Shown here in pieces: positions 7,080-15,984 of a DNA stretch of 64,000 nucleotides. The notes under the pieces were generated by a model. The model saw only the letters and a list, made by a program, of their open reading frames with translations. It was not told the DNA's origin and searched no databases. The stretch is from Spectribacter hydrogenoxidans. GTDB taxonomy: Bacteria > Pseudomonadota > Gammaproteobacteria > Nevskiales > Salinisphaeraceae. The stretch is from NCBI RefSeq assembly GCF_031846275.1, contig NZ_JAVRIB010000014.1, positions 15,815 through 79,814 on the forward strand, in the 5' to 3' direction. The translations under genes and the position numbers were made by a program. Each line of letters starts with the position of its first letter. The stretch's first letter is position 1.

Positions 7080-8201
7080 CTAATCGGCTACATGTAGCTC
7101 AACACGGCGATTCTCGGCACGCCCGGCGTCGGTCTCGTTCGACGCGACCGGCTTGCTCTCACCGAAGCCTTCCGTGGTCAGACGGCCCGGCTCGATGCCG
7201 TGCTCGACCAGGTAGCGCTTCACGGAATCGGCGCGGTCCTGCGACAGGTTCTGGTTGTAGGCTTCGTCGCCGATGCTGTCGGTATGGCCTTCAACGCGAA
7301 CGTCGATGTCCTCGGCGCCCATCAGCGCGTTGACCACGTTGTCGAGACGGTTCTCGGCGTCGGCGGTGAGACGATCCGAGTTGAACTCGAAGGTCACGCC
7401 CTTGAGCACGATGGGCTCGTCCTTCTCGATCGGGCAGCCAGTGGCATCGACTTCAGTGCCCACCGGCGTGCCGGGGCATTCGTCGTTGTCATCATTGACG
7501 CCGTCGTCGTCGCTGTCAGCCGGGGGCGGGGGCGGCGGAGCCGGCGTGGGGGCTGGTTCCGGCTCGGGCTCTGCCGGCGGCGCGCCCAGCGGGATGGATA
7601 GGCCGACCGAGGCGATCTTGTCGGTGAACGACAGATCGTCGGTGCCGCTGATTTCCACATCAATACTGCGAACGCGGTACTCGGCGCGCAGCGACACGCC
7701 ATAGCCGAAGTCGAGCAGATCCGGAACCGGCAGAAGGACACCGCCACCGAACTCGTAGAAGTTGCCATCACCGTCATCGGCCGCCATCCCGCCGACCATG
7801 CCACCGAACTCGTAATCGCCGGTGCCGGCGCCGCCAAGCAGGAAGAACGGGAAGAAATCCCGGTAGGGGAAGATCAGACCGCTGACACCGTAGGCATCGA
7901 TGTCCGCTTCGCCGTTGCTGTTGAGGTCTTCCACACCGCTGAAGCCGGAGGCGAATACTTCCAGCGCGAACATCTTGCTCAGCGTCTTGCCGATGGCGAT
8001 GGTGTAGCCGTCGGTCTCGTCGAAGTCCACCTCGTTGCCATTGTTGAATGAGGCATCGTCGAAGTCGCCGAAGCTGTACATCGGGGCGATATAGAAGCGC
8101 TTGTCAACTGTATTGTCTTCGTTCTGGGCGCCTGCGGTGGCGGACACACCGAAAGCCAGCGCCGCCAGCAATGCTGGCCCTGTCGCAAATGTTAGTCGCA
8201 T
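7080..8201 (-). CDS. OmpA-family outer-membrane protein, tandem paralog
   Basis: The 373-residue precursor has the same plan as its downstream neighbour. It starts with a signal peptide (MRLTFATGPALLAALAFGVS, then ATAGAQ). A barrel-type domain begins DKRFYIAPMYSFGDF, followed by a Pro/Glu linker and a TSP3 motif (DSDDDGVNDDNDECPGTP). The OmpA domain (VEGHTDSIGDEAYNQNLSQ) ends RRVELHVAD. GGGAGAG about 7 bases before the ATG at 8201 fixes the start; a longer upstream frame lacks a signal. The two genes are separated by about 190 bases with a terminator-like hairpin and are probably transcribed separately. They look like a tandem duplication that has diverged most in the barrel. Confidence 0.92.
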   Translation of the reverse strand: MRLTFATGPALLAALAFGVSATAGAQNEDNTVDKRFYIAPMYSFGDFDDASFNNGNEVDFDETDGYTIAIGKTLSKMFALEVFASGFSGVEDLNSNGEADIDAYGVSGLIFPYRDFFPFFLLGGAGTGDYEFGGMVGGMAADDGDGNFYEFGGGVLLPVPDLLDFGYGVSLRAEYRVRSIDVEISGTDDLSFTDKIASVGLSIPLGAPPAEPEPEPAPTPAPPPPPPADSDDDGVNDDNDECPGTPVGTEVDATGCPIEKDEPIVLKGVTFEFNSDRLTADAENRLDNVVNALMGAEDIDVRVEGHTDSIGDEAYNQNLSQDRADSVKRYLVEHGIEPGRLTTEGFGESKPVASNETDAGRAENRRVELHVAD

Positions 8202-8467
8202 CGTCGTTCTCTCCCTGCAAAAGCGGTGGCGGGCTTGTTTGGCCCCCTGACGGATCGCTGCGGCTCGTGCCGTGCGTCGCACCCCGTCGCATTATGGGCC
8301 GCTTCCGGAGCGGGGGCAATGGATGGAGTCCGTGTGCGACCACTGAGAGCGGCCGTCAGAACGAATCCCCGGGTTCGCGATGTTGTCGCGCTGCGACGAA
8401 ACTGCAATCATCTCGCGCCCGCCGCGCCGGGAACCCGGCGTCCGGATTGATACGGCAAGGAAAATTC
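8202..8467. other. Divergent intergenic region, ompA paralog / prfB
   Basis: This 266-base region should hold promoters for both directions. I see no clear sigma-70 or sigma-E consensus, only the Shine-Dalgarno sequences next to each gene (AAGGA before prfB at 8456-8460). Confidence 0.4.
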
Positions 8468-9575
8468 GTGGAATCAATCGAACCCGCACACCTGGAATCA
8501 CGCATGGATGCCCTGCGGTCGCGCGTCAGCGACCTGCGGGGCTATCTTTGACTACGCTGAACGCAAGGAACGTCTCGAGGAAATCGAAGGTGAACTGGCG
8601 CGCGGGGAAATCTGGGTAGAGGACCCGGATCGCGCGCAGAGCCTGGGCAAGGAAAAGGCCCGGGTCGAGGAGATCATCTGTCCGCTGGAACAGGCCGATC
8701 GCAGCCTGACCGAATCCGCCGAACTGCTGGTACTGGCCGCCGACGAGGACGACGCCAGCGTGCTGGCTGACATCGGTCGCGAGCTGGAGAAGGTGGAGGC
8801 GTTGGTCAAGCAGCTGGAATTCGCCCGGATGTTTTCCGGCGAAGCCGACGAGCGCAACGCGTTCTTGGACATCCAGGCGGGGTCCGGCGGTACCGAAGCC
8901 CAGGACTGGGCAGACATGCTGCTGCGCATGTACCTGCGCTGGTGCGAACGGCGTGGGTTCACCACCGAAATTCTGGAGGCCTCGGCCGGCGATGTGGCGG
9001 GGCTCAAGAGTGCCTCCGTGCGGGTTGAAGGCCCGCATGCCTACGGCTGGTTGCGCACCGAAACCGGCGTGCACCGGCTGGTGCGCAAATCGCCGTTCGA
9101 TTCCGGCGCGAGGCGGCATACCTCGTTTGCCGCGGTATTCGTGTCGCCGGAGATCGACGACGACATCGACATCCAGATTGATCCATCGGACTTGCGGGTG
9201 GACGTCTACCGGGCCAGCGGCGCGGGCGGCCAGCACGTCAACCGGACGGAATCGGCGGTGCGCATTACCCATCTGCCCACCAACATTGTGGTGCAGTGCC
9301 AGAACAGCCGTTCCCAGCATGCCAACCGGGCCACGGCGATGGCCCAGTTGCAGTCCAAGCTGTACGAGCGCGAACTGGCCGAACGCAAGGAGGTGGCCGA
9401 GGCCACCGAGGCCGGCAAGGCCGACATCGGCTGGGGCAGCCAGATCCGCTCCTACGTGCTGGACCAGTCTCGCATCAAGGATCTGCGTACCGGCTACGAG
9501 GTGGGTAATACCCAGGCGGTGCTCGACGGTGACCTGGACGGTTTCATCGAGGAAAGCCTGAAGCAGGGCATCTGA
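8468..9575 (+). CDS. prfB: Peptide chain release factor 2, programmed +1 frameshift
   Basis: RF2 releases nascent chains at UGA and UAA. The first 27 codons run from GTG 8468 (AAGGA 7 bases upstream) to an in-frame UGA at 8549-8551. A +1 shift at CTT-TGA-C continues in the frame ending at 9575. The full product is about 368 residues, the family length. The SPF stop-codon recognition tripeptide (RKSPFDSGARRHTSF) and the catalytic GGQ (ASGAGGQHVNRTESA) are present. Low RF2 lets the ribosome shift, giving autoregulation. It is followed 22 bases later by lysS, a conserved pair. Confidence 0.96.
8537..8552 (+). promoter_or_regulatory. RF2 programmed frameshift site
   Basis: The sequence GCGGGGCTATCTTTGA followed by C resembles the classic AGGGGGTATCTTTGAC site. 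CTT slips to TTT when UGA at 8549-8551 is decoded slowly. The internal Shine-Dalgarno-like stimulator is weaker here (CGGGG rather than AGGGGG). Confidence 0.93.
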
Positions 9576-9596
9576 CACGGTTGACAAGGCAGGAGC

Positions 9597-11120
9597 ATGA
9601 GCAGCGATAACGCGAATAATCAGGATCCGGCCGAATCCGGTGACGAACACCGGCTGATTGCGGCCCGGCGGGACAAGCTCACGGCCTGGCGCGAAACCGG
9701 CGGGGCATTTCCCAACGATTTCCGGCCCGCGAATCAGGCCGGGCCGCTGGCGGAAGCCTTCGGCGAGGCCGACGACGAGGCGCTGGAAGCCGCCGAACCG
9801 GTCACCGTGGCCGGGCGTCTGATGGCCAAACGGGTGATGGGCAAGGCCAGCTTTGCGCAGTTGCAGGATGGCAGCGGCCGGATTCAGTTATTCGTGCAGC
9901 GGGATGCCATCGGCGAAGAGGCCTATCGCGCGTTCAAGGCCATGGATGTGGGCGACATCCTGGGCGCGTCCGGTCAGTTGATGCGCACCCGCACCGGCGA
10001 GCTGTCGATCCGCGTGGACGAACTGCGGCTGCTGACCAAGTCGCTGCGGCCCCTGCCCGAAAAGTGGCACGGCCTGTCCGATACCGAAGCGCGCTATCGC
10101 CAGCGGTATCTGGATCTGATCATGCATCCGGAATCGCGGGCGGTATTCACGCTGCGCAGCCGGCTGATGCGTCAGGTCCGCCGCTACTTCGACGACGCGG
10201 GCTTCGCCGAGGTGGAAACGCCCATGTTGCAGGCGATCCCCGGCGGTGCCGCCGCGCGGCCGTTCGTGACGCACTACAACGCCCTGGATCACGATTTCTA
10301 TCTGCGCATCGCCCCGGAGCTGTTTCTCAAGCGGCTGGTGGTGGGCGGTATGGACCGCGTCTACGAACTCAACCGCAATTTCCGCAACGAGGGGGTGTCC
10401 ACGCGGCACAATCCCGAGTTCACCATGCTCGAGTTTTACCAGGCCTATGCCGATCACGAGGATCTGATGCGCCTGATCGAGGGGCTGATCGAGCGCCTGG
10501 CCGTCGAACTGCTGGGCGGCGCACAGATCGAGTATCAGGGCGAGGCGATCAATCTGGCCGGTCCGTACCGGCGGTTGCCGCTGGCCGAGGCCATTGTCGA
10601 GTTCAATCCGGACATTCAGCGCGCGGACCTGGACGACGACGGCCGCCTTGATCATCTGTGCCGTGACCACGGCATTACCCCGGAATCCGGCTGGGGTCGC
10701 GGCAAGCGCCAGACCGAGCTGTTCGAGAAGACCGTCGAGCACCGCCTGCACGAGCCCACCTTCATCACCGATTACCCGGCCGAGGTGTCCCCGCTGGCCC
10801 GCCGGCGCGACGACGCCCCCGAGCTGACCGAGCGCTTCGAACTGTTCATCGGCGGCCGGGAAGTGGCGAACGGATTTTCCGAGCTCAATGATCCGGAAGA
10901 TCAGGCCGAACGGCTGCGCGCCCAGGCCGGGGCCAAGGACGCCGGCGATGACGAGGCGATGTATTACGACGCCGATTACGTGGAGGCGCTGGAATACGGC
11001 CTGCCACCCACCGCCGGCGCCGGCATCGGCATCGACCGCCTGGTCATGTTCTTGGCCGACCGCGCCGCCATCCGGGACGTGTTGTTATTTCCCCAGTTGC
11101 GGCCGCGTCAGTCGACGTAG
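9597..11120 (+). CDS. lysS: Lysyl-tRNA synthetase, class II
   Basis: The 507-residue enzyme charges tRNA-Lys with lysine. It has an N-terminal OB-fold anticodon-binding domain (VTVAGRLMAKRVMGKASFAQ) and the class II core. Motif 1 lies around FAEVETPMLQAIPGGAAARP. Motif 2 is NRNFRNEGVSTRHNPEFTMLE, of which FRNEGVSTRHNPEFT is diagnostic. Motif 3 is GAGIGIDRLVMFLAD. Length matches E. coli LysS (505). The ATG at 9597 is preceded by AAGG and AGGAG. It forms the usual prfB-lysS operon. Confidence 0.96.
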   Translation: MSSDNANNQDPAESGDEHRLIAARRDKLTAWRETGGAFPNDFRPANQAGPLAEAFGEADDEALEAAEPVTVAGRLMAKRVMGKASFAQLQDGSGRIQLFVQRDAIGEEAYRAFKAMDVGDILGASGQLMRTRTGELSIRVDELRLLTKSLRPLPEKWHGLSDTEARYRQRYLDLIMHPESRAVFTLRSRLMRQVRRYFDDAGFAEVETPMLQAIPGGAAARPFVTHYNALDHDFYLRIAPELFLKRLVVGGMDRVYELNRNFRNEGVSTRHNPEFTMLEFYQAYADHEDLMRLIEGLIERLAVELLGGAQIEYQGEAINLAGPYRRLPLAEAIVEFNPDIQRADLDDDGRLDHLCRDHGITPESGWGRGKRQTELFEKTVEHRLHEPTFITDYPAEVSPLARRRDDAPELTERFELFIGGREVANGFSELNDPEDQAERLRAQAGAKDAGDDEAMYYDADYVEALEYGLPPTAGAGIGIDRLVMFLADRAAIRDVLLFPQLRPRQST

Positions 11121-11160
11121 GTTCCGTCTGGATGGCGCCGCATTGGCCCGACCTGTCACA

Positions 11161-11258
11161 GCGAGGCGCGTCAGCGCCGCGGCTATCTCATCGCGCTTGG
11201 CACCAGAACCGGCCAATGCCATCGAAACCCGACAGGCCGAATGAATTCGCCCCTACGG
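11161..11258. repeat. Composite intergenic repeat, most complete copy
   Basis: The left part (GAGGCGCGTCAGCGCCGC then GGCTATCTCAT) matches 667-694. The right part (CCGACAGGCCGAATGAATTC then GCCCCTAC) matches 5572-5599. It fills most of the 132-base gap between convergent lysS and ygfZ, and no T-rich terminator is seen there. This copy shows that the two motifs belong together. Confidence 0.6.
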
Positions 11259-12212
11259 TGGGTCGGTGGAGTAGGGGAGCTCGTGCAACACCATCGCTTC
11301 GCCATTTACCCGCAATGGCTGCTCGGTGACGGAAAGCTTGAGCACTGCCAGCACTTCGTTGCTGCCACCGCCATCGGGCGCGCCGTCGAGGACGGTGCCG
11401 GCACTGCCGTCGTCGGCATCGGCGACGGGGTCACCGGGCTCACAGGTTGCGGTGGTGGTACCACGGAACAGCCGACGCTTAAGCTTGCCGCGAAACTGCA
11501 ATCGCGCGACGACCTCCTGGCCGGGGTAGCAGCCCTTGTCGAAGTCGAGCCCGTTCAGCCAGTGCAGGTTGAGCATTTGCGGCACGAACAGGGCGCGGGT
11601 GGCGGTGTGGATCACGGGCAACCCGGCCCGGATGCCGGCCAGCCGCCAGGCGGCCAGATGCTGGGGGTCTTCAACGCCCGTTGGTTCGGTCGCAGCATCG
11701 CGGCGGGCGGCCAGCAGACATCGCGCCGGGTCGCCGGGCAGGCGTATAGCCAGCCAGTCGTCGTTGTGGGCGACGGCGTTATCTTTCTCCAGCGCGGGAA
11801 GCCCCGCATCGCCCAGTGCCCGGGTCGCGCTTTCGAGCGGAAAACCGCGCCGGTCCCAGTTGTCGGGCAGGGCGGCAAGCGTGACCCGGGCGCGCAGCAC
11901 GAACATCTGCAGGCGCTTGAGGGTTTCCGCCATCAGATCGGCGGGACATAGCAGCAGGAAGCGGGTGGGCTCGAGCCGTATTACCTGGAACACGATCAGC
12001 GCCCGGCCCTGGGCGTCGCACCAGGCGGCCGGACGGCTGCGGCCGGGTTCGATGCGGTCGGTGTCGACCGTGAGCTGCGCGTTCAGGAATGTGTCGGCGT
12101 CGTCGCCGGCGACCTCGATGGCGCCGAGATGCGACAGCCGGATCCCGTCATCGGGCCAGTTTTCGGTGCCGGAAGTTGCATCCGCACCGGGGTTCATCTG
12201 TTCTCGAATCAT
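11253..12212 (-). CDS. ygfZ: YgfZ/GcvT-like folate-binding protein
   Basis: The 319-residue protein belongs to the tetrahydrofolate-dependent YgfZ family, which supports maturation or repair of iron-sulfur enzymes such as MiaB and succinate dehydrogenase. The diagnostic motif LDFDKGCYPGQEVVARLQ (K-G-C-Y-x-G-Q-E with the essential Cys) is present. The N-terminal half has the GcvT-type fold segments GAIEVAGDDADTFLNAQLT. An alternative ATG lies at 12197. The 5' end is only 46 bases from the divergent sdh operon, suggesting a shared regulatory region and a functional tie, since SdhB carries three Fe-S clusters. Confidence 0.9.
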   Translation of the reverse strand: MIREQMNPGADATSGTENWPDDGIRLSHLGAIEVAGDDADTFLNAQLTVDTDRIEPGRSRPAAWCDAQGRALIVFQVIRLEPTRFLLLCPADLMAETLKRLQMFVLRARVTLAALPDNWDRRGFPLESATRALGDAGLPALEKDNAVAHNDDWLAIRLPGDPARCLLAARRDAATEPTGVEDPQHLAAWRLAGIRAGLPVIHTATRALFVPQMLNLHWLNGLDFDKGCYPGQEVVARLQFRGKLKRRLFRGTTTATCEPGDPVADADDGSAGTVLDGAPDGGGSNEVLAVLKLSVTEQPLRVNGEAMVLHELPYSTDPP

Positions 12213-12258
12213 GCCCGTATATTGCCATGCAACATCCCGACCGTTTAAGCTCCCGGCG

Positions 12259-12402
12259 ATGACTGAACCGCGCAAGCCGACTCCACCGCCCGCTGATCGC
12301 GAGCCCGAAACCATACGGCCCCGCGAACTTGGCGGCCGCAAGGGCCCGGAACCGACTCGCTACGGTGATTGGGAAAAGAACGGGCGCTGCATCGACTTCT
12401 AA
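12259..12402 (+). CDS. SDHAF4-like succinate dehydrogenase assembly factor (DUF1674)
   Basis: This 47-residue protein ends GGRKGPEPTRYGDWEKNGRC then IDF, the hallmark of the DUF1674/SDHAF4 family, preceded by a Pro-rich tail. In mitochondria SDHAF4 binds the flavinated SdhA subunit and assists its assembly with SdhB. It starts at ATG 12259, divergent from ygfZ, and lies 24 bases before sdhC, so it is the first gene of the sdh operon. An SdhE-type flavinylation factor is encoded at the other end of the same operon, so both assembly factors are present. Confidence 0.88.
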   Translation: MTEPRKPTPPPADREPETIRPRELGGRKGPEPTRYGDWEKNGRCIDF

Positions 12403-12426
12403 CGCGTTTTTCGGGGACCGACACTC

Positions 12427-12804
12427 ATGGCGAATGCCTCCCAGCGGCCGCTGTCGCCGCATCTTCAGATATACCGGCCACAGCTTACGTCCATCCTGTC
12501 CATCAGCCATCGGCTGACGGGCGTGGCACTGGCCGCGGGCACGGCGGTGCTGGCGCTGTGGCTGATCGCCGCGGCCGCCGGGGCCGACTCGTTCGCCCTG
12601 ATCAACAACCATCTGGCCGCCTGGTACGGGCAGGTGCTGATGGTGTTCTGGAGCTTTGCCCTGTTCTACCACCTGTGCAACGGCATCCGGCACCTCGCCT
12701 GGGATGCCGGCTGGGGCCTGGATATCCGCACGGCATACATGACCGGCTACGCGACGGTCGCTGCCGCTGTTTTGCTCACTGCCGGCGCCTGGCTGCTAGC
12801 GTGA
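12427..12804 (+). CDS. sdhC: Succinate dehydrogenase cytochrome b556 subunit
   Basis: This 125-residue membrane anchor has three hydrophobic helices. It shows the SdhC motif RPLSPHLQIYRPQLTSILSI (quoted to 20 residues) with SISHRLTGVAL, and the heme-ligand region LFYHLCNGIRHLAWDAG. With SdhD it binds heme b and ubiquinone in the inner membrane. The start at 12427 lies 24 bases after the SDHAF4-like gene. A 98-base spacer with a GC-rich hairpin (GCGGGCCG/CGGCCCGC, 12812-12833) follows. Confidence 0.94.
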   Translation: MANASQRPLSPHLQIYRPQLTSILSISHRLTGVALAAGTAVLALWLIAAAAGADSFALINNHLAAWYGQVLMVFWSFALFYHLCNGIRHLAWDAGWGLDIRTAYMTGYATVAAAVLLTAGAWLLA

Positions 12805-12902
12805 GCCGCCCGCGGGCCGTGGAGGCGGCCCGCAGGCATCGGAAGACATGACCCGGCGCGTGGGGGCACTGCCGGGCCGCCATCATCGGAGAGGACGCAC
12901 GA

Positions 12903-13292
12903 ATGGAACAGATTCGCTCACCGCTGGCGCGCGCCCGCGGGCTGGGGTCGGCCAAACACGGGGTCGGCCACTGGCGGGTGCAACGGCTGTCGGCCGTCGC
13001 GCTGGTGCCCCTGACCTTCTGGTTCGTGGCCTCGCTGGCCACGCATACCGGTAGCGGCTACGACGCCGCCATCGCCTGGATTGGGTCGCCGCTGGTGGCG
13101 GTGCTGTTGAGTCTGTATCTGGCAGTGGCTTTCTATCACTCGCAGCTCGGTCTGCAGGTGATCGTCGAGGATTATGTGCACGGCGAGGGCCTCAAGACGG
13201 TCATGCTCACGTTGCTGCAGTTCCTCCATATAGGGCTGGCCGTGGGGTCGATCTTCGCCGTGCTCTGGATTGCCCTGGGAGCCGCCGCATGA
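12903..13292 (+). CDS. sdhD: Succinate dehydrogenase membrane anchor subunit
   Basis: This 129-residue protein has three predicted membrane helices. It begins MEQIRSPLARARGLGSAKHG and has the SdhD-type VQRLSAVALVPLTFWFV and AVAFYHSQLGLQVIVEDYVH segments, with the His-Asp/Tyr pair near heme and quinone. GAGAGGA lies upstream of the ATG. The stop overlaps the sdhA start (ATGA at 13289-13292). Confidence 0.93.
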   Translation: MEQIRSPLARARGLGSAKHGVGHWRVQRLSAVALVPLTFWFVASLATHTGSGYDAAIAWIGSPLVAVLLSLYLAVAFYHSQLGLQVIVEDYVHGEGLKTVMLTLLQFLHIGLAVGSIFAVLWIALGAAA

Positions 13293-15076
13293 GTCAAACC
13301 TACGAAGTGATCGAACACCGGCACGATGTGGTGGTGGTCGGCGCCGGCGGCGCCGGTCTGCGCGCCACCCGCGGTTTGGCGCAGGCGGGATTATCCACCG
13401 CCTGTGTGACCAAGGTGTTTCCCACCCGCAGCCACACCGTGGCGGCCCAGGGCGGGGTGTCCGCCGCGCTCGGCAACATGGGCGACGACGACTGGCGCTG
13501 GCATGCCTACGACACCATCAAGGGGTCGGACTGGCTGGGCGATCAGGATGCCATCGAATACATGTGCCGCGAGGCCATCCCGTCGGTGATCGAGCTGGAG
13601 CACGACGGCGTGCCGTTCTCCCGCACCGAGGAAGGCAAGATCTACCAGCGGCCGTTCGGCGGCATGACCACCCATTACGGCGAGGGCACGGCCCAGCGCA
13701 CCTGCGCGGCCGCCGACCGTACCGGTCACGCCATGCTGCATGCGCTCTACCAGCAGGCGCTGAAGTACAAGGCCGACTTCTTCATCGAGTACTTCGCCAT
13801 CGACCTGATCATGGACGACGAGGGCGTATGCCGCGGCGTCTGGGCCTGGGATCTGTCCGAGGGCACGCTGCACCGCTTCCGCGCCCATCAGGTGATTCTG
13901 GCCACCGGCGGCTACGGCCGGACCTATTTCTCCTGCACCTCGGCGCATACCTGCACCGGTGACGGCGGCGGCATGGTGCTGCGCGCCGGGCTGCCGCTGC
14001 AGGACATGGAATTCGTCCAGTTCCATCCCACCGGTATCTACGGCGCCGGCTGCCTGATTACCGAGGGCGTGCGCGGCGAGGGCGGTTATCTGACCAACTC
14101 GGAAGGCGAGCGCTTCATGGAGCGTTACGCCCCCAACGCCAAGGATCTGGCCAGCCGCGACGTGGTGTCGCGGTCGATGACCATCGAGATCCGTGAAGGC
14201 CGCGGCGTGGGGCCCAAGGCCGATCATATCCATCTGCATCTGGAGCACCTCGGTGCCGAGGTGATCAATGAGCGGCTGCCGGGCATCGCCGAAACCGCCC
14301 GCATCTTCTCCGGCGTGGACGTGACCCGCGAGCCGATTCCGGTGCTGCCCACCGTCCACTACAACATGGGTGGTATTCCGGCTAATTATCACGGCGAAGT
14401 GCTGACCCTGCGCGACGGCGATCCGGATGCCGTGGTGCCCGGTCTGATGGCGGTGGGCGAGGCGGCCTGCGTGTCGGTGCACGGCGCCAACCGCCTGGGC
14501 TCGAATTCGCTGCTCGATCTGGTCGTGTTCGGCCGCGCGGTGGCGCACCGCTGTGTCGAGACGATCAAGCCGGGGGCCTCGCACAAGAGCCTGCCCGCGG
14601 ACGTGGACGACAAGATGCTGTCGCGCTTCGATGCCCTTAGAAATGCCAGCGGCAGCCGGCCGACCGCCGGTATCCGCGACGACATGCAGCACACCATGCA
14701 GAATTTCGCGGCGGTGTTCCGTACCGGCGACACGCTCCAGGAAGGTCTGGACAAGATCAAGGACGTGGTGGGGTCGTTCGACGAGGTCGACGTGTCCGAC
14801 CGCTCGCTGGTGTGGAACTCCGATCTGGTGGAAACGCTGGAGCTGGACAACATGCTCGGCCAGGCGCTGGTGACCATGCGCTCGGCGCACAATCGCCAGG
14901 AAAGCCGCGGCGCCCATGCCCGCGAGGATTTCGCGGACCGCGACGACGAGAACTGGATGAAGCACACCCTGGCCTGGCGTGACGGGCAGGATGTGACCAT
15001 CGATTACCGGCCGGTCCACATGACCACCATGACCGATGACATGGAAGTGATTCCGCCCAAAAAGCGGACGTACTAG
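13289..15076 (+). CDS. sdhA: Succinate dehydrogenase flavoprotein subunit
   Basis: The 595-residue catalytic subunit oxidises succinate to fumarate with covalent FAD. The dinucleotide-binding motif VVVGAGGAGLRAT comes first. The FAD-linking His lies in TRSHTVAAQGGVSAALG, and the active-site region is RGEGGYLTNSEGERFMERYA. HGANRLGSNSLLDLVVFGRA and the C-terminal REDFADRDDENWMKHTLAW complete the family signature. The length fits the family (588-600). Translation is coupled to sdhD. A 92-base spacer with a strong inverted repeat separates it from sdhB. Confidence 0.97.
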   Translation: MSQTYEVIEHRHDVVVVGAGGAGLRATRGLAQAGLSTACVTKVFPTRSHTVAAQGGVSAALGNMGDDDWRWHAYDTIKGSDWLGDQDAIEYMCREAIPSVIELEHDGVPFSRTEEGKIYQRPFGGMTTHYGEGTAQRTCAAADRTGHAMLHALYQQALKYKADFFIEYFAIDLIMDDEGVCRGVWAWDLSEGTLHRFRAHQVILATGGYGRTYFSCTSAHTCTGDGGGMVLRAGLPLQDMEFVQFHPTGIYGAGCLITEGVRGEGGYLTNSEGERFMERYAPNAKDLASRDVVSRSMTIEIREGRGVGPKADHIHLHLEHLGAEVINERLPGIAETARIFSGVDVTREPIPVLPTVHYNMGGIPANYHGEVLTLRDGDPDAVVPGLMAVGEAACVSVHGANRLGSNSLLDLVVFGRAVAHRCVETIKPGASHKSLPADVDDKMLSRFDALRNASGSRPTAGIRDDMQHTMQNFAAVFRTGDTLQEGLDKIKDVVGSFDEVDVSDRSLVWNSDLVETLELDNMLGQALVTMRSAHNRQESRGAHAREDFADRDDENWMKHTLAWRDGQDVTIDYRPVHMTTMTDDMEVIPPKKRTY

Positions 15077-15078
15077 AT

Positions 15079-15153
15079 GCGTCAGGCGCAGGTATGAGGT
15101 GTGCAGCGCGATCGTCGCGTTACTGAAACCGCCTCACACCCTGCGCCTCACGC
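15079..15153 (+). repeat. Inverted repeat in the sdhA-sdhB spacer
   Basis: The left arm GCGTCAGGCGCAGGTATGAG (from 15079) and the right arm CTCACACCCTGCGCCTCACG (from 15133) pair over about 20 bases with few mismatches. They would form a long hairpin in the operon mRNA ending just before the sdhB Shine-Dalgarno sequence (GGAGA). It could be a REP-like unit or an mRNA-processing or stabilising stem. Confidence 0.6.
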
Positions 15154-15168
15154 CGCACGGAGAATCCA

Positions 15169-15948
15169 ATGGCTCAATTCCGTCTTCCCAAGAACTCCCG
15201 CATCGGCAAGGGCAAGCATTTCCCGGCGCCGGACGGTGCGACCAATGTCCGGACGTTCAAGATCTACCGATGGGATCCGGACGCCGGTGAAACGCCGCGT
15301 ATGGATACTTACGATCTGGACTTGGATGATTGTGGCCCGATGGTTCTGGATGCCCTGATCAAGATCAAGAACGAGGTGGACCCCACGCTGACCTTCCGGC
15401 GTTCCTGCCGCGAGGGCATCTGCGGTTCCTGTGCGTTCAACATCGACGGCACCAACACGCTGGCCTGTATCAAGGGCATCGACGAAGTGAAGGGGGCGGT
15501 CAAGATCTATCCGCTGCCGCACATGCCGGTAGTGAAGGATCTGGTGCCGGACCTGACCCATTTCTACGCCCAGTACGCCTCCATCGAGCCCTGGATCAAG
15601 ACCGACACCCCGGCGCCCACCCGCGAGCGACTGCAGACGCCGGAAGACCGCAAGGAACTGGATGGCCTCTACGAATGCATCCTGTGTGCCTGCTGTTCCA
15701 CCTCCTGCCCCAGCTACTGGTGGAACCCGGATCGCTACCTGGGTCCGGCCGTATTGCTGCAGGCCTATCGCTGGCTCGCCGATTCGCGTGACGAGGGCAT
15801 GGGCGAACGCCTCGACCAGCTGGAGGACCCGTTCAAGCTGTATCGCTGCCATACCATCATGAACTGCACCAATACCTGTCCCAAGGGCCTGAATCCGGCC
15901 AAGGCCATTGCCGAAACCAAGAAGCTGCTGCTGGAACGCCAGGGATAG
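15169..15948 (+). CDS. sdhB: Succinate dehydrogenase iron-sulfur subunit
   Basis: The 259-residue subunit carries the electron chain from FAD to quinone. The [2Fe-2S] ligands are in SCREGICGSCAFNIDG, the [4Fe-4S] ligands in CILCACCSTSCPSYWWN, and the [3Fe-4S] ligands in CHTIMNCTNTCPKGLNPAKA. It is slightly longer than E. coli SdhB (238) with extra N-terminal residues. CGGAGA lies a few bases before the ATG at 15169. Confidence 0.97.
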   Translation: MAQFRLPKNSRIGKGKHFPAPDGATNVRTFKIYRWDPDAGETPRMDTYDLDLDDCGPMVLDALIKIKNEVDPTLTFRRSCREGICGSCAFNIDGTNTLACIKGIDEVKGAVKIYPLPHMPVVKDLVPDLTHFYAQYASIEPWIKTDTPAPTRERLQTPEDRKELDGLYECILCACCSTSCPSYWWNPDRYLGPAVLLQAYRWLADSRDEGMGERLDQLEDPFKLYRCHTIMNCTNTCPKGLNPAKAIAETKKLLLERQG

Positions 15949-15984
15949 CGCCGTTCGTCACCGCATGAATCGGAAAGTGCCAGC

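Noticed and set aside
8549..8551. In-frame UGA in prfB as a nonsense mutation or selenocysteine codon
   Set aside because: The CTT-TGA-C context and continuation of RF2 in the +1 frame are the standard programmed frameshift, and no selenocysteine element is needed.
13391..15019. Long open frame on the minus strand opposite sdhA (542 codons)
   Set aside because: It is the antisense of a clear sdhA. Its translation is His/Gly/Ala-rich low-complexity sequence with no family pattern, as expected opposite GC-rich coding DNA.
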